Assembly: GCA_905201505.1 (NCBI GenBank)
Contig: CAJKOJ010000032.1
Span: forward strand, 1-21,347
DNA: 21,347 bases
Origin: an uncultured Eubacteriales bacterium
Lineage (GTDB): Bacteria; Bacillota; Clostridia; Lachnospirales; CAG-274
Direction of reading: 5' to 3'
Made by a program: the position numbers and the translations under genes. The notes under the pieces are model-generated. The model searched no databases. It saw only the letters and a list, made by a program, of their open reading frames with translations, and was not told the origin of the DNA. Positions 1-8,628 of the stretch are shown here, one piece after another (within the stretch, counting starts at the first letter, position 1; every line of letters starts with the position of its first letter).

Positions 1-3000
1 CAACACCTGATAAGAATATCTTTTGGTCCTTTTCACCCGGAACATTCGTAAAGACACCATTTCCAATTCTTTCAGAATGACCCATTTTGCCCAAAACTCT
101 GCCGTCAGGGCTTGTAATACCTTCAATTGCATAAACAGAGCCATTTGGATTATATTTAATATCATAAGTAGGTAAACCATGTTCATTTACATACTGTGTA
201 GCAATCTGACCATTTTCAGCAAGTGTTTTTATAGTTGTCTCATCGGCAACAAATCTGCCCTCACCATGAGAAAATGCAACTCTGTGTACCTGACCTACTG
301 CAGCATTCCACAACCAAGGTGACTTATCTGAAATAATCTTAGTATCAGCAAGGCATGATACGTGACGGCCGATTGTATTAAATGTAAGAGTAGGTGCATT
401 TTCATCAAGATCTCTTATTTCACCATACGGAACAAGACCAAGTTTAATAAGAGCCTGGAAACCATTACATATACCCAACATAAGACCATCTCTGTTTTTA
501 AGCAAGTTCATTGTAGCTTCCTTAACCTTAGGATTTCTGAAAACTGCTGCAATAAATTTACCGGAACCCTCAGGCTCATCACCTGCAGAGAAACCTCCTG
601 GAATTACAATAATCTGACTGTTATTAATCATTTCAGCCATTTTATCTATACTCTGTTCAAGCCATTCCTTCTTTAAATTACTTATAACATGAGTATCTGC
701 AACTGCACCAACCTTTTCAAATGCTCTCTTAGTATCATATTCACAGTTAGTGCCAGGGAATACAGGTATAAATACTCTAGGAGCAGCTATGCCCTTTCCT
801 GTATGCTTCTTAACAGTAATTTCAAAAGGCTTTACAGTAATATCACTTTCGTCGAAGCTGCTGTAATATTTAGTTGGGAAAATCTTTTCAAGAGGTTTAA
901 ACCAAGTTTTCTTTGCTTCATCAATTGTAATTACTTCTCCATTTACCCTGAAACAATCCTCTTCAGTAGTGACGCCTAATACTTCATAATTATATCCTTT
1001 AAGCAACTCTGAAATATAGGTGTCATCTCCCGGAATTTCCAATACAAATGAGCCATAGCTATAGTTAAATAAATCATCAGTATTTATTTCAAAACCTATA
1101 TCATTACCAAATGCCATTTTACTCACAGCCGCAGCAACACCGCCTACACCAATAGTTGACGCAGCAAGAACTTCCTTATTTTTTATAAGTTTACTCACGA
1201 GTTTAAAGTTCTTTATAAGTTCGTTAAAATCTGGCAAATCATTTTCATCATATCTTGTATTAAGTCTTACAATAGAACTTTCAATTGTCTTAAACTCAGG
1301 TGAAATAATAGTGTCAATATCTGACACATTAACAGCAAATGAAACTAAAGTTGGAGGTACATCCAGATCCTTAAACGTACCTGACATACTATCCTTACCG
1401 CCTATTGATGCTGTACCAAGCTTCATTTGTGCAACTAAAGCACCAAGCAAAGCACTGAAAGGCTTGCCCCATCTTACAGAATCATCTCCAAGTCTTTCAA
1501 AATACTCCTGGAAAGTAAGTCTGCATGATTCGTAATTTCCACCGCTTGCAACAATCTTAGCAACAGATTCTACTACAGCATATAATGCTCCGTGGAATGG
1601 GCTCCACTTAGCAACCTTAGGATTATAGCCATAACTCATAAGAGTTGCAGTTGTTGTATCACCATCAAGAACAGGCACTTTAGCTGCCATTGCTTCAACA
1701 GGTGTAAGCTGATTTTTTCCGCCAAAAGGCATAAGCACTGTACCTGCACCAATTGTGGAATCAAATCTCTCAGAGAGACCTTTTTGGCAAGCAACATTTA
1801 AATCAGAAAGTATTTCAAGCCACTTTTCTTTAACGCTGCCCTTTGTTTCAATTTTAGCAGGTTTTTCAGCTGGAGCACTTACTTTAACTGTTGTATACTG
1901 TGCAGCGCCATTTGTATCAAGAAAATCTCTTGAAATATTTACTATATCCCTGCCATTCCAGAACATCTTTAATCTTCTGTCATCTGTTACCTCTGCAACA
2001 ACTGTTGCTTCAAGATTTTCTTCGTTTGCAAACTTTATAAATCTGTCGGCGTCAGCAGGGTCAACTACTACAGCCATTCTTTCCTGTGATTCAGAAATAG
2101 CAAGTTCAGTACCATCAAGACCTTCATACTTTTTAGGCACAAGATCAAGATTAATCTCAAGACCCTCAGCAAGTTCACCTATAGCAACAGATACACCGCC
2201 TGCACCAAAGTCATTACATCTCTTAATCATTCTGCTTACTTCAGAATTTCTGAATAATCTCTGTATTTTTCTCTCTGTAGGTGCATTACCCTTTTGTACT
2301 TCTGCACCGCAAGTAAGTATAGAATCCTCGTTATGTTCCTTAGATGAGCCTGTGGCACCGCCGCAGCCGTCTCTTCCTGTTCTGCCGCCTGTAAGAATTA
2401 TTATATCACCCTTAGCAGGTCTTTCTCTTACTACATCACACTTCTTAGCTGCTGCAATTACAGCACCTATTTCCATTCTCTTTGCAACATAACCCTCATC
2501 ATAAATTTCAGCTACCTGACCTGTTGCAAGACCAATCTGATTGCCGTATGAACTGTAACCATGTGCAGCTGAACGCACAATCTTTGACTGAGGAAGTTTA
2601 CCTGGCAAAGTATCCTCTACAGCAACTGTAGGATCACCTGCACCTGTAACTCTCATTGCCTGATATACATAACTTCTGCCTGATAATGGATCTCTTATGC
2701 AGCCTCCTATACAAGTTGCAGCACCGCCAAATGGTTCGATTTCAGTTGGGTGGTTATGTGTTTCATTTTTAAACATTATAAGGTAATCTTCAGTTTTACC
2801 GTCAATATCAACAGGTACTACTATACTGCACGCATTGATTTCCTCTGATTCATCAAAATCAGCAAGTTTTCCCTGAGCCTTTAATGCTCTCATGCCCATT
2901 ACTGCAATATCCATTAAACACTGAGGTTTTTCCTCTCTGCCCAATTCTTTCTTTAAGTCAAGATAGAGCTTGTAGGCATCCTCAATAACCTTCTTGTACT

Positions 3001-3730
3001 TACCATCCTCAAAGTCAACACTTGTAATATTAGTAGCAAAAGTGGTGTGTCTACAATGGTCAGACCAATAAGTATCAATTACTCTTATCTCTGTAATGCT
3101 CGGATCTCTTTTCTCATTTTCTTTGAAATACTTTTGGCAGAAAATAATATCAGCATTGCTCATTGCAAGACCCATTTCAGCCCTTAATTTTAAAAGCTCG
3201 TCTTCATTTTTATTTATAAATCCTGTAAGTATTTCAACACTGTCAGGAATATTTAAATTCATTTTAAGAGTTTCAGGCTTATCTTTAGACGCTTCTCTTG
3301 AATCTACAGGGTTAATACAGTAATGCTTTACTTTTTCAATTTCTTCTACAGACAGCTTACCCTTTAAAACAAATATTTTTGCACAGGCAATAAGAGCCTC
3401 ATAATTACCTCCGATAATCTGTATACACTGCATAGCAGAATCAGCTCTCTGGTCATACTGTCCCGGAAGATATTCCATACCAAAATACACTTCATCGCCT
3501 GCTGTAGGAAAACTTTCACTGTAAATTGTGTCAACAGGAGGTTCTGAAAAAACAGTCTTTTCAGCAATTTTAAAGTTTTCCTCTTTCATTCCCTCAACAT
3601 CATAACGAACAAGAATTCTTACATCCTCTAATGCAGAAATACCAAGGTTTTCTCTAATGTCTGCGAGAAGCTGCTTTGCTTCAATATCACAGCCCTTTTT
3701 CTTTTCTACATAAACTCTTTTAATAGCCAT
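1..3730 (-). CDS. purL: Phosphoribosylformylglycinamidine synthase (single-chain PurL), C-terminus cut by window edge
   Basis: Makes FGAM from FGAR, glutamine and ATP in the fourth step of de novo purine synthesis, in the cytosol. About 1243 codons are open from the ATG at 3730 to the window edge, and probably only a few residues are missing. Visible in order: the N-terminal domain; the linker motif YWSDHCRHTTF near residue 222; the first AIRS-type motif THNHPTE near residue 325; the second AIRS-like repeat with GGKDSM near residue 779; and a C-terminal class I glutamine amidotransferase domain. The likely triad is Cys1088 (LGICNGFQ), His1218 and Glu1220 (GHSERIG). The N-terminus starting MAIKRVYVEKKKG matches the clostridial/Bacteroides single-chain type rather than the split PurS/L/Q type. 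The gene starts 33 bases after the tgt stop on the same strand and has an AAAGGG ribosome site, so the two are probably co-transcribed. Confidence 0.96.
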   Translation of the reverse strand, partial: MAIKRVYVEKKKGCDIEAKQLLADIRENLGISALEDVRILVRYDVEGMKEENFKIAEKTVFSEPPVDTIYSESFPTAGDEVYFGMEYLPGQYDQRADSAMQCIQIIGGNYEALIACAKIFVLKGKLSVEEIEKVKHYCINPVDSREASKDKPETLKMNLNIPDSVEILTGFINKNEDELLKLRAEMGLAMSNADIIFCQKYFKENEKRDPSITEIRVIDTYWSDHCRHTTFATNITSVDFEDGKYKKVIEDAYKLYLDLKKELGREEKPQCLMDIAVMGMRALKAQGKLADFDESEEINACSIVVPVDIDGKTEDYLIMFKNETHNHPTEIEPFGGAATCIGGCIRDPLSGRSYVYQAMRVTGAGDPTVAVEDTLPGKLPQSKIVRSAAHGYSSYGNQIGLATGQVAEIYDEGYVAKRMEIGAVIAAAKKCDVVRERPAKGDIIILTGGRTGRDGCGGATGSSKEHNEDSILTCGAEVQKGNAPTERKIQRLFRNSEVSRMIKRCNDFGAGGVSVAIGELAEGLEINLDLVPKKYEGLDGTELAISESQERMAVVVDPADADRFIKFANEENLEATVVAEVTDDRRLKMFWNGRDIVNISRDFLDTNGAAQYTTVKVSAPAEKPAKIETKGSVKEKWLEILSDLNVACQKGLSERFDSTIGAGTVLMPFGGKNQLTPVEAMAAKVPVLDGDTTTATLMSYGYNPKVAKWSPFHGALYAVVESVAKIVASGGNYESCRLTFQEYFERLGDDSVRWGKPFSALLGALVAQMKLGTASIGGKDSMSGTFKDLDVPPTLVSFAVNVSDIDTIISPEFKTIESSIVRLNTRYDENDLPDFNELIKNFKLVSKLIKNKEVLAASTIGVGGVAAAVSKMAFGNDIGFEINTDDLFNYSYGSFVLEIPGDDTYISELLKGYNYEVLGVTTEEDCFRVNGEVITIDEAKKTWFKPLEKIFPTKYYSSFDESDITVKPFEITVKKHTGKGIAAPRVFIPVFPGTNCEYDTKRAFEKVGAVADTHVISNLKKEWLEQSIDKMAEMINNSQIIVIPGGFSAGDEPEGSGKFIAAVFRNPKVKEATMNLLKNRDGLMLGICNGFQALIKLGLVPYGEIRDLDENAPTLTFNTIGRHVSCLADTKIISDKSPWLWNAAVGQVHRVAFSHGEGRFVADETTIKTLAENGQIATQYVNEHGLPTYDIKYNPNGSVYAIEGITSPDGRVLGKMGHSERIGNGVFTNVPGEKDQKIFLSGV

Positions 3731-3763
3731 AATTTTTCCCTTTCTATCTATTATAAAAATTTA

Positions 3764-4900
3764 TTATCTTTTGTCATTTTCAAGGAAGCCTTCAAGCCTC
3801 ATTTTTTTATACTCAGCAAATTTACCTTCATCAAGAGCATTTCTTATTTCTTCCATCATATTATTGAAGAAATAAAGATTGTGCAAAACACAAAGCCTCA
3901 TTGCAAGCATTTCCTTAGCTTTAAAAAGATGCCTTATATACGCCTTGCTGTATCGCCTACAGGCAGGACAATTACACTCATTGTCAATAGGTGTATCATC
4001 TAATTCATATTTAGCATTGAGCAAATTAAGTTTGCCTTTATTTGTATACACATTTGCATGTCTGCCGTTTCTTGCAGGCAGAACACAGTCAAAGAAATCA
4101 ACACCTCTGTCAACAGCCTCTAATATATTTGCAGGTGTACCCACACCCATCAAATATGTTGGCTTATCTTTTGGCAGGTATGGAACAACATTTTCAATTG
4201 TTTCATACATAGCTTCGTGGCTTTCACCTACTGCAAGTCCTCCTATTGCATAACCTGGCAAATCAAATTCACTTATTCTCTTTGCATGATCAATTCTTAT
4301 ATCCTTAAATGTTCCTCCCTGATTAATTCCAAATAAAAGCTGATGTTTATTTATAGTTTCCTCAAGAGAGTTAAGCTCTTTCATTTTCACCATACATCTT
4401 TCAAGCCAGCGTGTTGTTCTTTCAACAGAATTCTTTATATAACTCCTGTCAGCTAATGACGGCGGACATTCATCAAATGCCATAGCAATTGTTGATGCAA
4501 GGTTAGACTGTATTGTCATACTTTCCTCAGGACCCATAAAAATTTTGTGTCCGTCAATATGAGAGTTAAAATATACACCCTCCTCTTTTATCTTTCTAAG
4601 CGTTGTCAGAGAAAACACCTGAAAACCGCCTGAATCCGTAAGTATAGGCTTGTCCCATACCATAAATTTATGCAGTCCTCCAAGTTTTTTTACAACCTTA
4701 TCACCCGGTCTTAAATGCAGATGATAAGTATTTGATAACTCAACCTGACACTTTATTTCCTGCAAATCCTCTGTAGAAACAGCGCCTTTAATAGCTGCTG
4801 CCGTACCCACATTCATAAATACAGGAGTTTGTATTGTACCATGAACAGTTTCAAATTGTCCTCTTTTGGCACTGCCCTCTGTTTTTAATAACTTATACAT
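3764..4900 (-). CDS. tgt: tRNA-guanine transglycosylase (queuosine biosynthesis)
   Basis: Exchanges guanine-34 in tRNAs for Asp, Asn, His and Tyr with the queuine precursor preQ1. The 378 residues are normal family length. Visible: DSGGFQ with Asp89, AFDEC with Asp143 and Cys145, GINQGG with Gln194, GGLAVGE, and the nucleophile Asp271 in DCVLPARNGR. The zinc site is Cys309, Cys311, Cys314 and His340. These residues align with the Zymomonas mobilis enzyme at constant offsets, so the enzyme looks complete. The ATG at 4900 has AGAGG shortly upstream and a near-consensus promoter further upstream. It is the first gene of a minus-strand pair with purL. Confidence 0.97.
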   Translation of the reverse strand: MYKLLKTEGSAKRGQFETVHGTIQTPVFMNVGTAAAIKGAVSTEDLQEIKCQVELSNTYHLHLRPGDKVVKKLGGLHKFMVWDKPILTDSGGFQVFSLTTLRKIKEEGVYFNSHIDGHKIFMGPEESMTIQSNLASTIAMAFDECPPSLADRSYIKNSVERTTRWLERCMVKMKELNSLEETINKHQLLFGINQGGTFKDIRIDHAKRISEFDLPGYAIGGLAVGESHEAMYETIENVVPYLPKDKPTYLMGVGTPANILEAVDRGVDFFDCVLPARNGRHANVYTNKGKLNLLNAKYELDDTPIDNECNCPACRRYSKAYIRHLFKAKEMLAMRLCVLHNLYFFNNMMEEIRNALDEGKFAEYKKMRLEGFLENDKR

Positions 4901-4958
4901 AACAAACCTCTTTAATGTAATTTATTGCAGAATATATTGCAATAATTATTTTATCTTT

Positions 4959-4987
4959 AGTATACAACACTTTTATAAAATATTCAA
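4959..4987 (-). promoter_or_regulatory. Sigma-A promoter for tgt-purL
   Basis: On the minus strand, TTGAAT (4982-4987) and TATACT (4959-4964) are separated by exactly 17 bases. The predicted start, near 4952, leaves a leader of about 50 bases. Within that leader an inverted repeat ATTGCA (4924-4929) / TGCAAT (4938-4943) could be an operator or a weak RNA hairpin. No riboswitch fold was recognised. Confidence 0.7.
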
Positions 4988-5046
4988 TTTATTTTTTAGT
5001 AAAAGTGCAAAATACGACTTTACTTTTTTAATTTATTTTATTTTGT

Positions 5047-5075
5047 TTGCAAAACAGAGAAAAAACAGTTATACT
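5047..5075 (+). promoter_or_regulatory. Promoter for the rRNA methyltransferase gene
   Basis: TTGCAA (5047-5052), a 17-base spacer and TATACT (5070-5075) lie about 80 bases upstream of the ATG at 5154. This promoter diverges from the tgt promoter, with about 60 bases of very AT-rich DNA between the two -35 boxes. The -10 box is strong and the -35 box moderate. Confidence 0.55.
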
Positions 5076-5153
5076 ACTTATATGATAAATCTAATAAATT
5101 TATAAATTACTAAATTAATTATAAATACATTTATTGCATTACAGGAGAATAAT

Positions 5154-6293
5154 ATGGAAAATTTTAGAATTCAGGCTACAACTACATTTGGACTGGAGGC
5201 AGTTGTTAAAAGAGAAATAGAAAATTTAGGCTTTGGTGACATAAAGGTTTCTGACGGATATGTTGAATATACCTCTGACTACCGTGGTATAGTAAAATCA
5301 AATTTATGGCTTCGCTCAGCAGACAAGGTACTTCTCGTTCTTGGAAAATTTGAAGCCGTAACTTTTGAAGAGCTTTTTGATCAGACCTTTGAGCTTCCAT
5401 GGGATGAACTTATTCCAAAAGATGCTAATTTTATAATAACAGGCAAATCTTTTAAGTCTACACTTTCAAGTGTACCTGCCTGCCAGTCAATTGTTGAAAA
5501 GGCTATAATTAAAAAATTACAGACCCGCTATGATATAAGTCGTTTTCCAAAAACGGGTGCAGAATATACAATACAGGCAGCTTTATTAAAAAATACAGTG
5601 ACAATAACCCTTAACACATCCGGTCCCTCTCTTCACAAAAGAGGATACAGGCACGGACAAGTTATAGCACCTCTGAAGGAAACTATGGCAGCAGCTCTTA
5701 TACAGCTTAGCTACTGGAAAAAGGACAGAATATTTTTAGATCCTTGCTGTGGCTCAGGTACTTTGCCAATTGAAGCTGCAATGATTGGCAGAAATATAGC
5801 ACCAGGATTAAGCAGAAAATTTGCCTCAGAAAGCTGGGATTTTATACCAAAAGAATTGTGGCTGGAAGAGAGAAAATCAGCCTATTCTGTCATTGATTAT
5901 GAAACAGAACTTAAAATATATGGCTCTGATATAAACGCTCATGCCATAGAAATAGCTAAACAAAATGCTGAAAATGCAGGTGTAGACGATTCAATTGTAT
6001 TTAGACAAATCCCATTTAATAAATTAAAACTTCCCGGTGATTACGGAGTATGCGTATCAAACCCGCCTTATGCAGAAAGAATGGGTAATTTACAGGATGT
6101 TGAAAGACTTTACACAGATATGGGTAAACTCTTTAAAACAAATAAAACCTGGTCTGCTTACTTTATTACTTCTCACGAAGGATTTGAAAAGCTTTATGGC
6201 AAAAAGGCAGATAAAAAGAGAAAATTATTTAATGGCAACGTAAAAACCGACTTTTATCAATACTTCGGCGAAAGACCACCCAAGATTAATTAA
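5154..6293 (+). CDS. THUMP-domain class I SAM-dependent RNA methyltransferase (RlmL/YpsC-like)
   Basis: Probably methylates guanine N2 in 23S rRNA, as E. coli RlmL does at G2445; the exact target is inferred from the family. The 379 residues form an N-terminal ferredoxin-like/THUMP region (about 1-155) and a C-terminal Rossmann methyltransferase domain. SAM motif I is DPCCGSGTLPIEAAM (196-210), the acidic end of motif II is in YGSDIN (256-261), and the catalytic motif is NPPYAERMG (303-311). This is the short YpsC-type form without the RlmK half found in E. coli. The ATG at 5154 has AGGAG just upstream. The gene stands alone and is followed by a terminator. Confidence 0.92.
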   Translation: MENFRIQATTTFGLEAVVKREIENLGFGDIKVSDGYVEYTSDYRGIVKSNLWLRSADKVLLVLGKFEAVTFEELFDQTFELPWDELIPKDANFIITGKSFKSTLSSVPACQSIVEKAIIKKLQTRYDISRFPKTGAEYTIQAALLKNTVTITLNTSGPSLHKRGYRHGQVIAPLKETMAAALIQLSYWKKDRIFLDPCCGSGTLPIEAAMIGRNIAPGLSRKFASESWDFIPKELWLEERKSAYSVIDYETELKIYGSDINAHAIEIAKQNAENAGVDDSIVFRQIPFNKLKLPGDYGVCVSNPPYAERMGNLQDVERLYTDMGKLFKTNKTWSAYFITSHEGFEKLYGKKADKKRKLFNGNVKTDFYQYFGERPPKIN

Positions 6294-6305
6294 ACATACC
6301 AAAAC

Positions 6306-6342
6306 AAAGACTTAAGAAAAATACATTCTTAAGTCTTTTTTT
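6306..6342 (+). terminator. Rho-independent terminator after the methyltransferase gene
   Basis: A perfect 13-bp stem (6306-6318 with 6326-6338) and 7-base loop end in a T run (6336-6342), 12 bases past the stop codon at 6293. The stem is AT-rich (core GACTTAAG), and A residues on the left flank could allow some termination in both directions. Confidence 0.85.
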
Positions 6343-6372
6343 ACAAATTTAGTATTAAATTATTTTTAGTAC

Positions 6373-6401
6373 TTGACAATACATAGTAGTTGATGTATAT
6401 T
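6373..6401 (+). promoter_or_regulatory. Upstream promoter P1 of the export operon
   Basis: TTGACA (6373-6378), 17 bases, then TATATT (6396-6401). It lies about 110 bases before the adaptor ATG and just after the preceding terminator. Confidence 0.55.
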
Positions 6402-6427
6402 GAATTTATAAAAATTACTAAATTATA

Positions 6428-6456
6428 TTGACACACAACCGCAAGTGTGTTACTAT
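6428..6456 (+). promoter_or_regulatory. Downstream promoter P2 of the export operon, with an inverted repeat in its spacer
   Basis: TTGACA (6428-6433), 17 bases, then TACTAT (6451-6456). ACACAC (6431-6436) and GTGTGT (6445-6450) form an inverted repeat with 8 bases between, sitting on the -35 box and spacer. This is where a repressor would block polymerase. No candidate regulator gene is adjacent. Downstream, ACAATA occurs three times at an 8-base period (6472, 6480 and 6488). Confidence 0.65.
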
Positions 6457-6512
6457 ATATAGTACATTAATACAATAGTACAATAACACAATATAAGAAG
6501 TGAGGGAATGCT

Positions 6513-7928
6513 ATGAAAAAGAAAAAAATTATAATTTTAGCTGTAGTTCTGTTATTTATTATTATTCTTATTATTTTAAAAATAAAATCAGGTAAGAAAT
6601 CAGATGTTGTAACAGTAACAACAGAAGATGTACATACTCAGTCAATTGTCACTGAGGTCAGTGCAACGGGTTCAGTTGCTCTTGCAGATAGTAAACGCTT
6701 CTATTCCTCTTCTACTGCTGCAATTAAAGAAATTTATGTTAAAGAAGGTGACGTTGTAAAAAGCGGACAAACCCTTTTTACATATAATGAAAAAGCTCTT
6801 GATGATTTAAAAAACCAGCTTGAAACTGCAAAACTTGACGTAAAAAGCAATGAAGTAGCTCTTAAGTCCGTTGATGTAGTAGTTGAGCAAAGTGAACTTA
6901 AGGAATACAGCTCAAACATAAATCAATGTGATACTAATATTGAAGCTATAAACTATAAAATAGAACAGCTTGATATACAAATAAAACAGGCAGAAAATGA
7001 CTTAGCAAAAGCAAAAGAAGATTTTAACAGCAATTCTCTTTTATATACCAACGGTGGTTTGTCACTTGACGATTTAAAAACATCCGAAAACGAGTATAAT
7101 CAGAAGCTAAGTGACCTTGAACTTCTGAAAAGCCAGAAAAAAAGTGAACAGCTCTCCCTTAATACTGAAAAGGCAAACAAGGAAGTTGCTCAAGCAAAAT
7201 ATAACCAGCTGATTAATCAAAACAACACTTCAGAAACAAAAAATAAAAGAGATGCTCAAAAGATTGCTTTGCAGCAGTCACAGCTAAAAGTAAAACAGCT
7301 TCAAGCTGAAATAAATAAATTTAAAACCTATGAAACTGCACCTTATGATGGTATTATAATTAATATTCAGGATTCCTTTATGTCAGGTTCTGCAGTAAAT
7401 GAAGGCACATATCTATTTGAAATAGCTGATGAAAACACTGTTATAAATCTTGATGTTCCTGAATACGATATGCAGTCAGTTGCATTAAACCAACCAGTTA
7501 CTGTTACATGTGACGGTTTTGACGAAGAATTTACCGGAACAGTAACTAAAATTTACCCTACTGCTGAAAAAAAGACTATAAAAAACAGCGAGAAAAACGT
7601 TGTTACTGTTCAGGTAACATTGAATAAACATACAGATTTAAGTCTTGGCTTTAGTGTAGACGGCAAAATTATTACAAACACAAATGAAAATGCTGTAGTT
7701 ATTCCTGTAAACGCTTATCTCACAGATAATACAGGCAACGACTATGTCTATACAGTTGATTCAAATAATTCTCTTGTAAAGAAGATAATTACTATAAAAA
7801 ATTATGACAATATGTATATTGAAATTGAAGGTCTTGAAATAGGTGAAAAAGTAGTTACATCACCTGATGAAAACATTTTAAAAGAAGGTCTGACCGTATC
7901 TGTAACAGAAGGTGATATAAATGATTAA
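6513..7928 (+). CDS. Membrane-fusion adaptor of a MacAB-like ABC export system (HlyD/MacA family)
   Basis: Extracytoplasmic adaptor that should work with the ATPase and permease encoded next. Of 471 residues, 1-4 are lysine-rich and about 5-24 form a single hydrophobic membrane anchor with no lipobox. The first half of a lipoyl/barrel-sandwich domain includes IKEIYVKEGDVVKSGQ (71-86). A long Gln/Lys/Glu-rich coiled-coil hairpin follows (about 95-270), its tip near LYTNGGLSLDDL. The second lipoyl half is TAPYDGIIINI (275-285), followed by beta-barrel and membrane-proximal domains. Gram-negative adaptors carry a TolC-contacting Arg at the tip; none is seen here, as expected without an outer membrane. 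A GTGAGGG ribosome site precedes the ATG. The gene overlaps the ATPase gene by 8 bases. Substrate is unknown: antimicrobial peptide or lipid export is the usual family role. Confidence 0.9.
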   Translation: MKKKKIIILAVVLLFIIILIILKIKSGKKSDVVTVTTEDVHTQSIVTEVSATGSVALADSKRFYSSSTAAIKEIYVKEGDVVKSGQTLFTYNEKALDDLKNQLETAKLDVKSNEVALKSVDVVVEQSELKEYSSNINQCDTNIEAINYKIEQLDIQIKQAENDLAKAKEDFNSNSLLYTNGGLSLDDLKTSENEYNQKLSDLELLKSQKKSEQLSLNTEKANKEVAQAKYNQLINQNNTSETKNKRDAQKIALQQSQLKVKQLQAEINKFKTYETAPYDGIIINIQDSFMSGSAVNEGTYLFEIADENTVINLDVPEYDMQSVALNQPVTVTCDGFDEEFTGTVTKIYPTAEKKTIKNSEKNVVTVQVTLNKHTDLSLGFSVDGKIITNTNENAVVIPVNAYLTDNTGNDYVYTVDSNNSLVKKIITIKNYDNMYIEIEGLEIGEKVVTSPDENILKEGLTVSVTEGDIND

Positions 7929-8628
7929 TGCTGAAAGTGTGAGAAAGGTTTATAAAAATGGAAAAATTGAAGTAGAAGCCTTAAAAGGTGTAGACCTATT
8001 CGTTAATAAAGGTGAATTTGTATCAATTATGGGTGCTTCAGGTTCAGGAAAATCTACAATGATGAACATATTAGGCTGTCTTGATACAATGACTTCAGGC
8101 AAATATTTGTTAGACGGAGAAGATATTTCAAAAATAAGCGGCAACAAATTAGCCTATATCAGAAATAAAAAAATAGGATTTGTGTTTCAAAGTTTTAATT
8201 TACTGCCTAAACTTACAGCTATACAAAATGTTGAACTTCCTATGATATACGGCGGAGTTCCTCCCAAAGAAAGACATAAACGGGCCCTTTCCGCTATGGA
8301 AAAAGTCGGTCTCAGTGAAAGAATACACCACAAACCAAATGAAATGTCAGGTGGCCAGCGTCAGCGTGTTGCTATAGCAAGAAGCCTTGTAAATAATCCT
8401 GCAATAATATTGGCTGATGAACCTACAGGTAATCTTGATTCAAAATCAAGTATTGAAATTATTGAAATTTTTCAGAAACTTAATAATGACGGTGCAACTA
8501 TTGTTATGGTCACCCACGAGCCTGATATTGCTGCCTATACAAAAAGAATTGTAATGTTTAAAGATGGCTTGATAATAAGTGATGAACCGGTACTAAATCC
8601 ATTAACAGCAGAGGTGAATAAACTATGA
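7921..8628 (+). CDS. ABC transporter ATP-binding protein (MacB/LolD/SalX-type)
   Basis: Energises the adjacent permease. The 235 residues carry Walker A GASGSGKS (38-45), Q-loop Gln90, signature MSGGQRQ (142-148), Walker B ILADEP (163-168) with catalytic Glu167, D-loop NLDS and switch His199. All key residues are present, so the ATPase should be active. The FVFQSFNLLPKLTAIQNVELP segment is typical of the MacB/LolD group. The start lies inside the end of the adaptor gene and the stop overlaps the permease start (ATGA), so the three genes are translationally coupled. Confidence 0.95.
   Translation: MINAESVRKVYKNGKIEVEALKGVDLFVNKGEFVSIMGASGSGKSTMMNILGCLDTMTSGKYLLDGEDISKISGNKLAYIRNKKIGFVFQSFNLLPKLTAIQNVELPMIYGGVPPKERHKRALSAMEKVGLSERIHHKPNEMSGGQRQRVAIARSLVNNPAIILADEPTGNLDSKSSIEIIEIFQKLNNDGATIVMVTHEPDIAAYTKRIVMFKDGLIISDEPVLNPLTAEVNKL

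Noticed and set aside
1..3567. Several plus-strand open frames and one minus-strand frame inside purL
   Set aside because: They lie in other frames of a continuous, motif-rich PurL reading frame and have Cys/Ser/Phe-rich, non-protein-like composition.
4901..4958. preQ1 riboswitch before tgt
   Set aside because: The leader is about 50 bases of A and T with one short dyad; it lacks the C-rich loop and A-rich tail pattern of preQ1 aptamers.
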